Positions 46,994 to 56,590 of a DNA stretch of 64,000 bases are shown piece by piece (position 1 is the stretch's first letter; each line of letters begins with the position of its first letter). Position numbers and translations under genes: made by a program. The notes beneath the pieces were generated by a model, which did no database searches, had not been told where the DNA came from, and was given only the letters and a program-made list of their open reading frames with translations. The stretch spans positions 26,191 through 90,190 of the forward strand of contig NZ_VLLC01000005.1 of the NCBI RefSeq assembly GCF_007830435.1, read 5' to 3'. The stretch comes from Desulfobotulus alkaliphilus. Its GTDB lineage: Bacteria > Desulfobacterota > Desulfobacteria > Desulfobacterales > ASO4-4.

Positions 46994-48155
46994 TTTTTCT
47001 CCCTTTAACGTCTATGGCCTCCTGAATCAGTGCCAGTGTTGTCTGTATGGAACTGAGGGAAAAGCCGAGCATTTTCCGGAAAGTAGGCGAGAGTCTGTCC
47101 CAGAGCATACCCGCATCTCCCTTTTCCAGCGGCTCCAGAAAACTTCCTTCCTCTCCCAGAAAAATCAAACCATTACCATCGGAGGCTTTTTTTTGCATGG
47201 GATAGGCAAAAACACTTCCCTCAGGAAAGGATGCCAGCTCCAGAAACGCATCTTCCTTCTGCCATGCAAGCAGAATTCTGCCACCGCCTGCTGAAAAAAA
47301 AGTGGCAGAAAGGTGGTCTTCCGGTACCCTGATTTTCTGGTAAGATGCAGGCGTTTTTGCAGGCAGTCCTGAAGATATCCGAAGAAGGGCAAGGGTTTCT
47401 CCAAGCTGGGTCAGTTGTCTGTCCACTCCCAGAACAAGATCCTGAAGGACTGTGGAAAAGGTAGTGAATTCTCTGGCCAGCCGCTGGGCATCCAGCACTC
47501 CCAGAAGAGCTTCACCCACAACCTGAACGGAAGCACTCCGGGGGCGGTTCATCATGACAAAACTTGCCGCACTTCCGATATAGGCCCCTTTACCAAGGCA
47601 AAAAAGGGGAACACTGCGTCCCCCGACTTCCTTATGCAAGCGTACCTGTCCTTCCAGAATCACCCATAACCACGATCCAAAACGCCCCTGTCGTACCACC
47701 ACACTGCCATCTCTATGAAATTCCTCATCCACCACATCGCTGTACTCAATGGCAGGCCCTTTCAGGCAGGGTTCCCTGAGCAGTTCAGGACCTTTTTCCC
47801 TCTGGCTTGCCTGAAGCTCATCCATCTGCCGCAGTGCATCCAGAAGGAGACCCGTCAGATTTCTGTGAATCCTGCGGGGACCACTCCCTTCTCCCGGAAC
47901 AAAAAGAAAACGGCCTTCCTGCCATGTAAAAAGATCATGAAAGGCATCTTCTCCGTTTTTTTCTTCCAGTCTTGCATCAAGTACCTCCCCGTTTTTCATG
48001 AAGATGGTACCTTCTGCACCATTTTCCGCAAAAATACGTATATTTCCAGTGGCAGCAGCTCCTCCGAGAAACTGAAGCAGTTCCGCAAGGCCAACAAAGG
48101 ACAGTCTCCCAGAAAGAACCTCGGCTATATCCATAGAATTATTCCAGAATGACAC
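46968..48155 (-). CDS. DUF4388 / cyclic-nucleotide-binding domain protein
   Basis: This 395-residue protein has an N-terminal DUF4388/PATAN domain (12-105, GRLSFVGLAELLQFLGGAAATG and GTIFMKNGEVLDA) and a cNMP-binding-like domain (about 130-235, VVRQGRFGSWLWVILEGQVRL). The phosphate-binding cassette is weak (PRSASVQVVGEA retains RSA), so ligand binding is plausible but not sure. The C-terminal part is unassigned. It follows the MglA-type GTPase gene by 24 bases and precedes a PilZ gene. Confidence 0.78.
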   Translation of the reverse strand: MSFWNNSMDIAEVLSGRLSFVGLAELLQFLGGAAATGNIRIFAENGAEGTIFMKNGEVLDARLEEKNGEDAFHDLFTWQEGRFLFVPGEGSGPRRIHRNLTGLLLDALRQMDELQASQREKGPELLREPCLKGPAIEYSDVVDEEFHRDGSVVVRQGRFGSWLWVILEGQVRLHKEVGGRSVPLFCLGKGAYIGSAASFVMMNRPRSASVQVVGEALLGVLDAQRLAREFTTFSTVLQDLVLGVDRQLTQLGETLALLRISSGLPAKTPASYQKIRVPEDHLSATFFSAGGGRILLAWQKEDAFLELASFPEGSVFAYPMQKKASDGNGLIFLGEEGSFLEPLEKGDAGMLWDRLSPTFRKMLGFSLSSIQTTLALIQEAIDVKGRKNDTDEESC

Positions 48156-48179
48156 AGGTTAAAAAAGATACTGGGCAAC

Positions 48180-48797
48180 TTATTTCTGCACCCAGTTCAA
48201 TTCCTGCTGTAAATGCCTCAAAGTACTCTCGATACAAGCCTTAAGGGTCTTTCCAACGCCTTCGCCCGTCACCGCACTTCCTGGAAAAGAAGGTACTTTC
48301 AGTTGCCGGTTCAGATCCCTCTCCATCTGCTCTATCGGCATGACAGGCAATCCTTCTTTGGCCAGATCCCTTTTGTTATACTGCAAGACCAGAGGAATTT
48401 TAGCAATGCTGAGGCCATAGGATTTGAGGTTCTCATGGAGATCTTTTAATGAAAGCATATTTTTTTCTCTGCGTACAGCCAGAGAATCCGCAACAAAAAC
48501 AATCCCATCAGCGCCTTTTAAAACAAGTTTACGTGTCGAAGCATACTGGGGCTGCCCCGGTACGGTAAAAAGCTGTACTTTCACATCACAGCCATGAATT
48601 TTGCCTAAGCCCATGGGCAGAAAATCAAAAAAAAGTGTCCTGTCGCCTTCCGTATCAATGGAAACCAGATCTCCGCTCATATTTTTCCGAAAAAGCTTAT
48701 GTATGGTTTCAAGATTGGTTGTTTTACCACAGCGGCCCGGACCATAATAAACAATTTTACATTCAATGACCCGCTGCTGAATATTAAAAACGGCCAT
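48180..48797 (-). CDS. MglA-type small Ras-like GTPase, second copy
   Basis: From ATG 48797 (GGAGGG five bases upstream) this encodes 205 residues. The P-loop is GPGRCGKT (19-26), switch II FTVPGQ, and NKRD is present. It is clearly related to the GTPase at 36782-37420 but sits in a different module and has no roadblock gene directly beside it. The frame is open back to 48866, but those codons have no ribosome binding site. Confidence 0.87.
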   Translation of the reverse strand: MAVFNIQQRVIECKIVYYGPGRCGKTTNLETIHKLFRKNMSGDLVSIDTEGDRTLFFDFLPMGLGKIHGCDVKVQLFTVPGQPQYASTRKLVLKGADGIVFVADSLAVRREKNMLSLKDLHENLKSYGLSIAKIPLVLQYNKRDLAKEGLPVMPIEQMERDLNRQLKVPSFPGSAVTGEGVGKTLKACIESTLRHLQQELNWVQK

Positions 48798-48862
48798 GAA
48801 GCCCTCCAGAATTCCATTTTTACGGATTTTCCTCCGGTACGACACAATTCGGAAGAAAAATA

Positions 48863-49723
48863 TCACCCTTTAATTTCTATATTCAGACACCAGTCCCCTT
48901 TTTTGGGTCCTGCGTTAATCTGGTGCTTGGATGCCACAACGCCGGAGCTTCTGAATACAGCCACAGGAGAATAACAGCGCATGTCATTTAAGCGTAAACC
49001 CACCTTAAGGTCATCGATGAGTTTTTTATCTTTGCTGGAAATAATCAGACTCACAAGGTTTCCGGATTGAAAGCTCACATCCAGATCCACCTGATCGTTC
49101 AGCTCCTCTGGAACATTTTCAAGACGAATACCCACAGAGCTGACAGGGAGTAAATCCATACTGCTGTCTTCCACGGCTTCCATACCGGAGGTCATACCCG
49201 GAATCAAGCTCTGGAAACGGGCCAGCTGCTTCTGGGAAAAGATTCCCGAAGTTTCCCATTGTCGCAGGAGATCCGCCGCTTCCCCTTCCCTTTGATCTTT
49301 GACCATGGCGGTGATTAAACCGCTTCCCGCATTTTCACCAAATTTTTTATCCTTCAGAATCGCTGAAAAAAGAGCTATTGCCGCAGGATAAGAACCGTAC
49401 CTTGCAAGGAGCCTTGCCTTTTCCAGCCGCATTTCAGCAGGTGTCTCTTCGGTGTCCGGCAGGAGGGTATTGACCAGCTCAGACTCCCGTGCCGTAAAGG
49501 TGCGGTTTTCATTTTTTTCCGATGCAGCAGATATTTTTTCATGCAGCTCAGAAATACGCTGCCGTATATCACTGAGCAGTATTTCTTTGTTTTTCAGTCC
49601 GATTATCGGTTCCACTAGCTTTTCAAGGGCTTCAAAACGGGTAAGGGCCTCGTCAAAAAGACCCTGTGATGAGTAAAGGCGAGCTTCCTTGAGAATAACC
49701 TGAAATTTATCTTTGACGGACAT
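48863..49723 (-). CDS. TPR-like coiled protein heading the second GTPase module
   Basis: This 286-residue protein starts at ATG 49723 with GGGAG five bases upstream. Its N-terminus (EARLYSSQGLFDEALTRFEAL) is a TPR-like helical pair resembling the start of the GspE-type ATPase of the first cluster. A second TPR-like pair is at about 100-130. The C-terminal 100 residues form a strand-rich domain that could be PilZ-like but lacks the RxxxR motif. It has no signal peptide. Function is unknown. Confidence 0.68.
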   Translation of the reverse strand: MSVKDKFQVILKEARLYSSQGLFDEALTRFEALEKLVEPIIGLKNKEILLSDIRQRISELHEKISAASEKNENRTFTARESELVNTLLPDTEETPAEMRLEKARLLARYGSYPAAIALFSAILKDKKFGENAGSGLITAMVKDQREGEAADLLRQWETSGIFSQKQLARFQSLIPGMTSGMEAVEDSSMDLLPVSSVGIRLENVPEELNDQVDLDVSFQSGNLVSLIISSKDKKLIDDLKVGLRLNDMRCYSPVAVFRSSGVVASKHQINAGPKKGDWCLNIEIKG

Positions 49724-49913
49724 GGAATCTCCCAAAAGTAAGCTGACAGTGGCTAATTTAAAAGGATTTTACATTATCAGAAGGCGTATCACAGTACAAT
49801 CATTTCCATTATGTTTTTAATCCAGCTTTTTTAAAACAGCTTTTTTAAGCAAATACCAACAAAATTTTCCATAAGGCCTGCGGTTCGGTCAAGTAGAGGT
49901 AAGATATTTGTGT

Positions 49914-49952
49914 GTAAAAAAAAAACCGGATACAGAGAAAAACCTGCACCCG
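49914..49952 (-). terminator. Intrinsic terminator of the DUF3141 gene
   Basis: In the minus-strand transcript CGGGTGCAG pairs with CTGTATCCG (9 bp, two G-U pairs) over an 8-base loop, followed by G and ten U (A-run at 49916-49925). The gap 49724-50029 otherwise holds only the promoter region of the second GTPase module. Confidence 0.75.
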
Positions 49953-50029
49953 ATTATTTTTTTAACACTTTAAAAGGCATATGGTTAAGCTTGTATCACT
50001 GCAGCGCTCTGTCATGGAAACCATTGCCC

Positions 50030-52237
50030 TTATCCGATATTCATGGCATTGCGCAAACGCTTCAGAAGTTTCTGTTCGGGTTCCGGAAAATTTTCATCGG
50101 CATGGGCAATCTGTTCTGCAATTCCTAAAGCTTCTTCCCTGTCCTTTTTCAGATGAATCAGTTTGGGCAGGGCGTTAAGCGCCCCTTCCCTGTCCACCTG
50201 AAGAATGCGGGACTGCTCCATCACCATTTTTCTGAATGCCTCCCGCTTCATGGTGCTGAGCCTGGGATGCTTTTGGATGATCTGCTGGGCCATGATCATC
50301 TCACTTTTATCATAAATGGCATCTGCACTGACCATGGCGACCATAATCCGCACAAGCCCCTCTTCAAAGCCCCCATCCCCTGTTCTGGAAAGCCAGAGTT
50401 CACGGTCACTTTCCCGCCGCAAAGCCTTGGCCTGTACTTCATCTTCAGGTTTTTTCCCATGGACAAGCCCTTCAATGGCAGGAGCAAAAAAAAGCTTCAT
50501 GGCAGGATTGTCGTAGGTAAGTTTGAAAAGAAACTCGTCTCTTTTATCCCTTGTGTCTCTGTAAAGGTTCAGGCTGTCTTCAATCAGGCGGGATGTATAT
50601 TTTTCCAAACGGGCAAAGGAGTTGCTTTCACGGTCGATGGGTCTGCGTTTTTTTGCCACAATCCGGCCCATTGTTTTAAAGGGAAGCATCATTGGATTTA
50701 AATCGGAAAACACATAGCGCTGAACCCTCAGAGGATGCATTTGCTTGGCAAGCTCTGCCGTATATCTGTTGCTGCACTTCTGCACAAAGGGGCTGACAAA
50801 GACCTTATATAGATAATCGTTGGCCTGGGAAAGGTTAGAAACCGGCACAAAAGCCTCTTCATCTTCAATGCCGTCGTCATATGCAAGAATCTGCTCCACG
50901 CTCCGTTCCTCAAAACGGACCCTGTAGTCATTCATCCAGGGTTTTGACGGTTCCTCTTCTATCACCATTTCATAAAGACCCGGTGCCAGGTAAGGAATCA
51001 TATCCACAGAACCAATAATCTGATTGTGTTCCTTTTTTGCTATGGCACCGGACACAAAAATCCCAAGATGACCAATATCTTTGTGGACAATATAGATAAT
51101 CACCTGTCTGTGGCGTTTCAGATCCTCCGTTGTCTCATATACCCGTGGAATCCAGTTCAGAGCCTGCTGGGGCGGGGTAATGTTGTCTCCATTGGAAGTG
51201 AAAATCACAATGGGATCTTCCAGCTTTTTCAGGTCCAGCACCTGTCCTTCCTGTAGCCAGAGCCTCCCCCGTTCCAGCCGGTTACCCACAAAAAGGTTTT
51301 CCACAATAAAGTGAATTTCTTCACGGGTCATCATGAAAAAACCACCCCACCATTTTTCAAAATCCAAAAATCGTTCTTCTTCTGTATCCACCCTGTCATA
51401 AACATTATACAGCTTGGTCCAGTAGGTATTGGCAGGATTCAGACCCTCAAAATTGGCTACCAGATTGGCCCCGTCAAAGAAACCATTGCCAAGATCGCTC
51501 AGAAGGGAGTTGACCCAGACACCCCCCAGCAGCCCTCCCCGATAACGCATGGGGTTGGCCCCTTCCACGCCGGACCAGTAGGACAGAGGAGAGCCGTTCA
51601 GCACAAGGGGACCTGTGATATCCGGCCTGTCAGCGGCAACGAGTGCTGCAGCCCACCCCGCCTGGCAGTTACCGATAATGGCAGGCTTTTCCGAATCCGG
51701 ATGTCTTCTGTGTACCTCTTCCAGAAAAAGAACCTGAGCCCGCTGCACATCCACCAGGGTCTGGCCTTTGAAGGGTTCCGTATAAAACAGCATAAAATAG
51801 ACAGGATGCCCGTTTTTAAGGGCCATGCCGATCTCGGAATCCTGCTTTGATCCACCAATACCCGGACCATGTCCTGCACGGGGATCAATGATCAGAATCG
51901 GTCTTTTGGGTCTTTTATTCTCTGCTTTTACATCCGGATCCTGTCTGCGCTCTACGCCATCCGGCAGTTTTTCTGAGGGCGCTGAACGGCTGTCAAGGAT
52001 TCGAACCAGAGAAAAATTAACGGGTTTTTCAAAGGTCCGGCCATCCATGATTTTCTCATAGTCAAAGACAAGGACAGGAGGTTGCCCTTTTTCAAGGTGC
52101 TCCAGATAAATATTCCCTCGCTTGCGTAAGGTATCCCAGAAAAGAATCTGCCTCTGGATGGTGTCTACCATATAATCAGTAAAATCCTGCGGATTGACAG
52201 CTTCATTAAACACGGATGTTTTTGCAAATGTATCCAT
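50030..52237 (-). CDS. DUF3141 protein, PhaC-like alpha/beta hydrolase
   Basis: From ATG 52237 (AGAGGA upstream) this encodes 735 residues; an upstream in-frame ATG at 52309 lacks a ribosome binding site. The middle is an alpha/beta hydrolase related to polyhydroxyalkanoate synthases: Cys191 in GNCQAGW stands where PhaC has GxCxG, with later Asp (SNGDNITPP) and His (DIGHLGIF) completing a likely triad. The C-terminal 250 residues are helical, ending in a TerB-like metal/acid region (DAIYDKSEMIMAQQI). A role in polyester or acyl-thioester metabolism is inferred. Confidence 0.82.
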   Translation of the reverse strand: MDTFAKTSVFNEAVNPQDFTDYMVDTIQRQILFWDTLRKRGNIYLEHLEKGQPPVLVFDYEKIMDGRTFEKPVNFSLVRILDSRSAPSEKLPDGVERRQDPDVKAENKRPKRPILIIDPRAGHGPGIGGSKQDSEIGMALKNGHPVYFMLFYTEPFKGQTLVDVQRAQVLFLEEVHRRHPDSEKPAIIGNCQAGWAAALVAADRPDITGPLVLNGSPLSYWSGVEGANPMRYRGGLLGGVWVNSLLSDLGNGFFDGANLVANFEGLNPANTYWTKLYNVYDRVDTEEERFLDFEKWWGGFFMMTREEIHFIVENLFVGNRLERGRLWLQEGQVLDLKKLEDPIVIFTSNGDNITPPQQALNWIPRVYETTEDLKRHRQVIIYIVHKDIGHLGIFVSGAIAKKEHNQIIGSVDMIPYLAPGLYEMVIEEEPSKPWMNDYRVRFEERSVEQILAYDDGIEDEEAFVPVSNLSQANDYLYKVFVSPFVQKCSNRYTAELAKQMHPLRVQRYVFSDLNPMMLPFKTMGRIVAKKRRPIDRESNSFARLEKYTSRLIEDSLNLYRDTRDKRDEFLFKLTYDNPAMKLFFAPAIEGLVHGKKPEDEVQAKALRRESDRELWLSRTGDGGFEEGLVRIMVAMVSADAIYDKSEMIMAQQIIQKHPRLSTMKREAFRKMVMEQSRILQVDREGALNALPKLIHLKKDREEALGIAEQIAHADENFPEPEQKLLKRLRNAMNIG

Positions 52238-52423
52238 ATGGTCCTCTTTAATTGTATTTTTATCCGCTGCTGTTTTATAAGAAATCAAGATACAGTGTCT
52301 TTTTTTCAACAGCCGCCCTTATCCTTCTAAAAAGACGCTTTTACGTAAAGAACCATAAAAGCATATGATGTTAAACATAAGAAATCTTTGCTGCAATGCA
52401 AATTTTATTTTCGGACAATCCTG

Positions 52424-52453
52424 TTGACAAACCAGGTTTAAAGGTGCTATCAG
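52424..52453 (+). promoter_or_regulatory. Possible sigma-70 promoter for tetR-dctPQM
   Basis: TTGACA at 52424-52429 is followed after 18 bases by TATCAG at 52448-52453. The -10 box is imperfect. It lies 44 bases before the tetR start, in the 259-base region divergent from the DUF3141 gene. Confidence 0.4.
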
Positions 52454-52496
52454 GCTGCCTTAATGACCGCGGGTCAAAAAATGAATAAGGGTCACC

Positions 52497-53108
52497 ATGC
52501 CAACAAAACAGCAGTTAAAATCCAGACAGACCCAAGAAGAGCTGATGGCAGCAGCCGTCCGTATTTTTGGAGAAAAGGGCTATTCTGCGGCTACCATAGC
52601 CGAAATTACGGATTATGCGGGCTATGCCAAAGGAAATTTCTACAGATACTGGAAAAGCAAGGATGAGCTTTTTCTTGATATCATGCAGGCAAGGATGCAG
52701 CAGCACAGGGAAGAACGGCAAAGCCGTCTGCAGGAAGCCGGAGACGGAGAAAGCGCCCTCGAAGTGCTGGTGGATTTCCTTGAAGCCCTGATAGCCGATG
52801 ATGAATGGCCCAAGATTTTTCTGGAATTCACGGTTCAGGGTTCCGGTGACCCTGATATACGGGAACGCCTGAATACAAGCATCTACAGACTTTCCAGCGA
52901 TCTTTTTGCAGACATCCTTGCGCCCTACTCTGAAAACTATGGAGAACTCCGCAAGCTGGGTGCTTTGGTAACGGCCATTTTTGAAGGATATCTGATCCAA
53001 AGGCGCATGGGCAGCGAAGTTCTCTCCCTGCAGGATCTTCGCAGAGCCATACTTGCGCTGGGAGCCCCTCTGTTCAAACAGCCACAGAAACCAAACAAAA
53101 CACCATAG
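52497..53108 (+). CDS. TetR-family transcriptional regulator
   Basis: This 203-residue regulator has the N-terminal HTH (residues 14-60, AAVRIFGEKGYSAATIAEIT and KGNFYRYWKSKDEL) and a helical ligand domain. AAGGG precedes the ATG. It is 15 bases from the TRAP transporter genes and divergent from the DUF3141 gene, so it probably represses one or both when its ligand, perhaps the transported acid, is absent. Confidence 0.9.
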   Translation: MPTKQQLKSRQTQEELMAAAVRIFGEKGYSAATIAEITDYAGYAKGNFYRYWKSKDELFLDIMQARMQQHREERQSRLQEAGDGESALEVLVDFLEALIADDEWPKIFLEFTVQGSGDPDIRERLNTSIYRLSSDLFADILAPYSENYGELRKLGALVTAIFEGYLIQRRMGSEVLSLQDLRRAILALGAPLFKQPQKPNKTP

Positions 53109-53123
53109 CAGAAAGGAGGGGCC

Positions 53124-54194
53124 ATGCCCCGGATTTTGAAAGGGATTCTCACAGCCGTTGCCATGCTCTCCATGGGTCATGCAGCCTCAGCCAACAGTGC
53201 ACTGGATGCCTTTAACCCGGATTTCGACCCTTCGGGTGCGCCCTTCCGCTGTATTGTATCCAATGTGTCCCATCCGGTGATCAAGGGGGTTTCCGCAGGC
53301 TTTGTTCTCCGGGACCGGATCTGGGAAAAAAGTGGCGGCCAGATTTATGTGGATTTCAAACCCCTCTCCATGCTCGGCGGTGAGGTGGAGGTTCTTAATC
53401 TCCTTCAAATGGGTGCCATACAGGGTATGGGCGTCAGCTCCGTTGCCGCAACCAACCTCGGCCCCCGTTTTGGTGTTGTGAATCTTCCCTTTCTTGTGGA
53501 TTCCTTTGAAAAACTTGATCAGTTTGTAAATTCCGGTCCCCTTTTTGACCACTTTCTGAAAGCCATGGAGCATCAGGGAATTACCGGTCTTGATATCACA
53601 GCCTATGGCACCTACGGATGGGCCAGCGTGGAGCCCATCACCACCCTTGCAGAGGCGAGAAACGCCAGATTCCGCATTGCTGAGGCTGCGGTCAACCAGC
53701 TGATCTACCGTGAATGGGGGCTCAGGCCCGTTGTCATGCCCTGGCCCGATGTACCCGTCGCCCTGAGACAGGGTGTCATCAATGCCCTGGACCACACTCC
53801 TACGGTCTGTAATATCACCAGAAAGTTTGAAGTAGCAAATCATTTTACCGAGGTCGGTTATGCCCAGGGCCTTTTCATATGGATCTTCAACACCGCATGG
53901 CTGAACAGTCTTCCCGAAGATCTGAGAAAGCTTTTTGAAGAAACGGTAAAAGAAGTGGCCTCTGAAATCAGGAAAGAAGCCGAATCCCAGGAAAACGAAC
54001 AGATCCGGAGGGCAAAGGATGCGGGCATAAAGTTTCACAGACTGCCCGAAAAGGATATGGCAGAGATGAGATCCCGTTCCGTAAAAGTCCATGACCGCTA
54101 TAAAAGGGAAATCAACCGCCTTTACCGCCATGATGACTACCGCCCCGCTGATTACCTCCTTGAGGTACAGAGGTATCTGGAATTTGCACCATGA
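53124..54194 (+). CDS. dctP: TRAP transporter solute-binding protein
   Basis: This 356-residue DctP-family protein has a signal peptide (cleavage near SANS) and the family blocks GGEVEVLNLLQMGAIQG and RIAEAAVNQLIYREWGLRPVVMP; the Arg in the latter binds the ligand carboxylate. AAAGGAGG precedes the ATG. The substrate is a carboxylate, but which one cannot be read from sequence. It overlaps dctQ by 4 bases (ATGA). Confidence 0.9.
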   Translation: MPRILKGILTAVAMLSMGHAASANSALDAFNPDFDPSGAPFRCIVSNVSHPVIKGVSAGFVLRDRIWEKSGGQIYVDFKPLSMLGGEVEVLNLLQMGAIQGMGVSSVAATNLGPRFGVVNLPFLVDSFEKLDQFVNSGPLFDHFLKAMEHQGITGLDITAYGTYGWASVEPITTLAEARNARFRIAEAAVNQLIYREWGLRPVVMPWPDVPVALRQGVINALDHTPTVCNITRKFEVANHFTEVGYAQGLFIWIFNTAWLNSLPEDLRKLFEETVKEVASEIRKEAESQENEQIRRAKDAGIKFHRLPEKDMAEMRSRSVKVHDRYKREINRLYRHDDYRPADYLLEVQRYLEFAP

Positions 54195-54688
54195 AAAGGT
54201 TTGGTCGCTTCCTTGATCTTCTGGAAGAGTGGACCCTTTTTGCCGCCGTTATGGCGGCCCTTGCGGGGCTGCTCATCTCTGTGATTCTGCGCTACGGCTT
54301 CCATGTCACCTTCGCAGGAGCCGACGAGCTGGTACGCAATACCATTATATACACAAGCTTTGTGGGTCTGTCCGTTGCCATACGAAAAGACAGGCTGATA
54401 CGGGTGGATGCCCTTGCCCAGATTTTTCCAAGGCTGAAACGCCTTCTGGCCATGATCAGTCTTGCGGCAGTTGTCTTTTTTGCCCTGCTCATGATCCGTT
54501 TTGGCGGTGAACTCATGATGATGATGTTCAGGACCGGACAATCCACCATCATATGGAATATGCCCCTCTGGATACTCTATGCCATCCTCCCCTTCTCCGG
54601 TCTTCTTATGATCATCCGGGCCGGAGAGCAGATGTGGTGGTTATGGCAGGATGAGGGCCTTGAAAGCATGGAACAGAAAAATACATGA
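54191..54688 (+). CDS. dctQ: TRAP transporter small permease
   Basis: This 165-residue protein has four membrane helices and the DctQ-type pattern ISVILRYGFHVTFAGADELVR. It forms the membrane unit with DctM. Its start overlaps dctP and its end overlaps dctM (both ATGA), so the three subunits are translationally coupled. Confidence 0.88.
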   Translation: MKRFGRFLDLLEEWTLFAAVMAALAGLLISVILRYGFHVTFAGADELVRNTIIYTSFVGLSVAIRKDRLIRVDALAQIFPRLKRLLAMISLAAVVFFALLMIRFGGELMMMMFRTGQSTIIWNMPLWILYAILPFSGLLMIIRAGEQMWWLWQDEGLESMEQKNT

Positions 54689-55977
54689 GTTCACCGGATT
54701 TCATTCTTCTCCTGATACTTCTGGGCGCCATGGCCGCCTATATCCCCGTATTCATCTGCCTCATTTTTGCAGCCCTCGCAGGCTTTCTGCTCTTCACGGA
54801 CATGCCGGTCCTTCTGGTTTTCCAGACCCTTCTCCGGAGTCTTGATAATTTTGCCCTGGTGGTGGTTCTTTTTTTCATCCTTTGTGGCAACGTCATGACC
54901 TCCGGAAAAATTGTAGAAAAACTCATCCGAATCGCCCAGGCTTTTGTGGGTTTTCTCCCCGGAGGGCTGGGGATGGCAGGAATTCTTGCCTGTGCTTTTT
55001 TCGGTGCCATTTCCGGCTCCACCGTTGCCACGGTGGTGGCCATCGGCGGTTTCATGATTCCTGCCCTCAAGGCCCATGGGTATCCTGACAGCTACAGTGC
55101 AGGTGTCATGACCACAGCACCTAACCTTGGTGTGATTATCCCGCCAAGTATCGGCATGATCCTTTACAGCATGATCAGCAATGTTTCCCTGGAAGGGCTT
55201 TTTCTCACGGGTTTTCTGCCGGGCATCCTCATCACTGCGGCCACCTGTTTGTATACGGCCTGGATTTTCCGTAACAATAAAGATCTGCATACTACAAGCC
55301 TCGATACATCTGAAATGCTGGCATCTTTAAAGGATGGCATCTGGGCGCTGCTTCTGCCAGTGATTATTTTCGGTGGGATTTTTTCAGGTGTTTTCACGGC
55401 CAACGAAGCCGCTGTGGTGGCTTCCGCCTATGCCATTTTTGTGGAGGTCTTCATCCATAAGGCCATGAATATGAAGCGTCTGAAGGATGTGGTTGTGGAT
55501 TCGGCCGTCACTTCCGCCGCACTGCTGATTATTGTGGCGGGTGCAACGGTTTTTGGACGCTACATGACCTTGCAGAATATACCGGGACGTATCACGGAAG
55601 CCGTGCTTGCTGGTATCAGCTCCCCCGAGGTACTTCTGCTTCTTCTGAATATTCTGCTTCTTTTTGTGGGCATGTTCATGGATATCATTTCGGCCACCCT
55701 CATCCTCGGGCCGGTCCTTTTGCCCATCATCGCCCATTACGGCATTGACCCCATGCATTTTGGTCTCATTATGACGGTCAATCTGGCCCTGGGCTACTGC
55801 ACACCCCCTGTGGGTGTCAGCCTGTTCATTGCAGGATCCGTGGCCGGCAGAAATCTCCTGTTCATGTCAAAGGCCGTCATGCCTTTTCTCATTATACAGA
55901 TTCTGGTGCTCCTGCTTCTCACCTACTTTCCTACGCTGGTGCTTCTGCTCCCCAGATTCTTCGGATATCATTCCTGA
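54685..55977 (+). CDS. dctM: TRAP transporter large permease
   Basis: This 430-residue protein has about 12 membrane helices and DctM blocks such as GAISGSTVATVVAIGGFMIP, TAPNLGVIIPPSI and YCTPPVGVSLFIAG. It is the sodium-coupled transport subunit. No terminator was recognised in the 158 bases before the repeat element at 56136. Confidence 0.9.
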   Translation: MSSPDFILLLILLGAMAAYIPVFICLIFAALAGFLLFTDMPVLLVFQTLLRSLDNFALVVVLFFILCGNVMTSGKIVEKLIRIAQAFVGFLPGGLGMAGILACAFFGAISGSTVATVVAIGGFMIPALKAHGYPDSYSAGVMTTAPNLGVIIPPSIGMILYSMISNVSLEGLFLTGFLPGILITAATCLYTAWIFRNNKDLHTTSLDTSEMLASLKDGIWALLLPVIIFGGIFSGVFTANEAAVVASAYAIFVEVFIHKAMNMKRLKDVVVDSAVTSAALLIIVAGATVFGRYMTLQNIPGRITEAVLAGISSPEVLLLLLNILLLFVGMFMDIISATLILGPVLLPIIAHYGIDPMHFGLIMTVNLALGYCTPPVGVSLFIAGSVAGRNLLFMSKAVMPFLIIQILVLLLLTYFPTLVLLLPRFFGYHS

Positions 55978-56135
55978 TGAACATTATAATCGAAACGATT
56001 TATTATAAACCTTGATTCCTGATTGATTTGTCTGTCTATGGCACACCTTTCTGACGGATCACTTGAACGGCTCTTTTGTCCAGGAACCCGGAACGCCAAT
56101 GCTTTTTTTTTTGGTGTTCCATTTTTCCAGAAAAC

Positions 56136-56582
56136 GTAACTTTTCAGCACCGTTTTCCAAGTACCATACCTGCAAGACAGATGCATAGGCCCCAGGCTAT
56201 TTGCCCGTGACGCAATCCGGCACTCAAGCTAAAAAACGCAAGCCCCTTTACGGGAGTAGAAATGCCTATGGATCTTGAGTGCCGGATTCGGGAGCTTCTT
56301 GCCCTGTGCGGAAGCGGCAAAAACTCCCCGCCACAGGCAGGATAAGCTTTTTGATTACCATGGCAGGCCTTAGTACGCTGCCTTTGTGGCGGGTCAGACA
56401 GTTTGCCGCTTCTTATTAGCACTCCGGCACTCAAGCCTGTAAAAGTCTATTGCTTTTCTCGCAGGCTTTGGATTTATGGCTTGAGTGCCGTCACTTGCAA
56501 ATAGCCACGGAGCCTTGCAATAGTACAAAGCTGCTGCAATTACAGTATGGGCAGTTCAGAATAAACTGTGCTGAATAATTAC
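56136..56582. mobile_element. MITE-like non-coding element, copy B
   Basis: This 447-bp relative of copy A has TIRs GTAACTTTTCAGCA (left, two mismatches) and TGCTGAATAATTAC (right, 56569-56582). It shares the internal hairpin arms (CCGGCACTCAAG at 56217-56228 with 56274-56285) and long identical blocks, with a roughly 16-base deletion near the right side. It sits between dctM and the old tRNA-Arg terminator. Open frames inside it are not conserved as coding and are left out. Confidence 0.75.
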
Positions 56583-56590
56583 CAGAAAAC

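Noticed and set aside
56144-56434. 96-codon minus-strand frame inside repeat copy B
   Set aside because: The frame is not kept in copy A, so it is not a conserved gene of the element.
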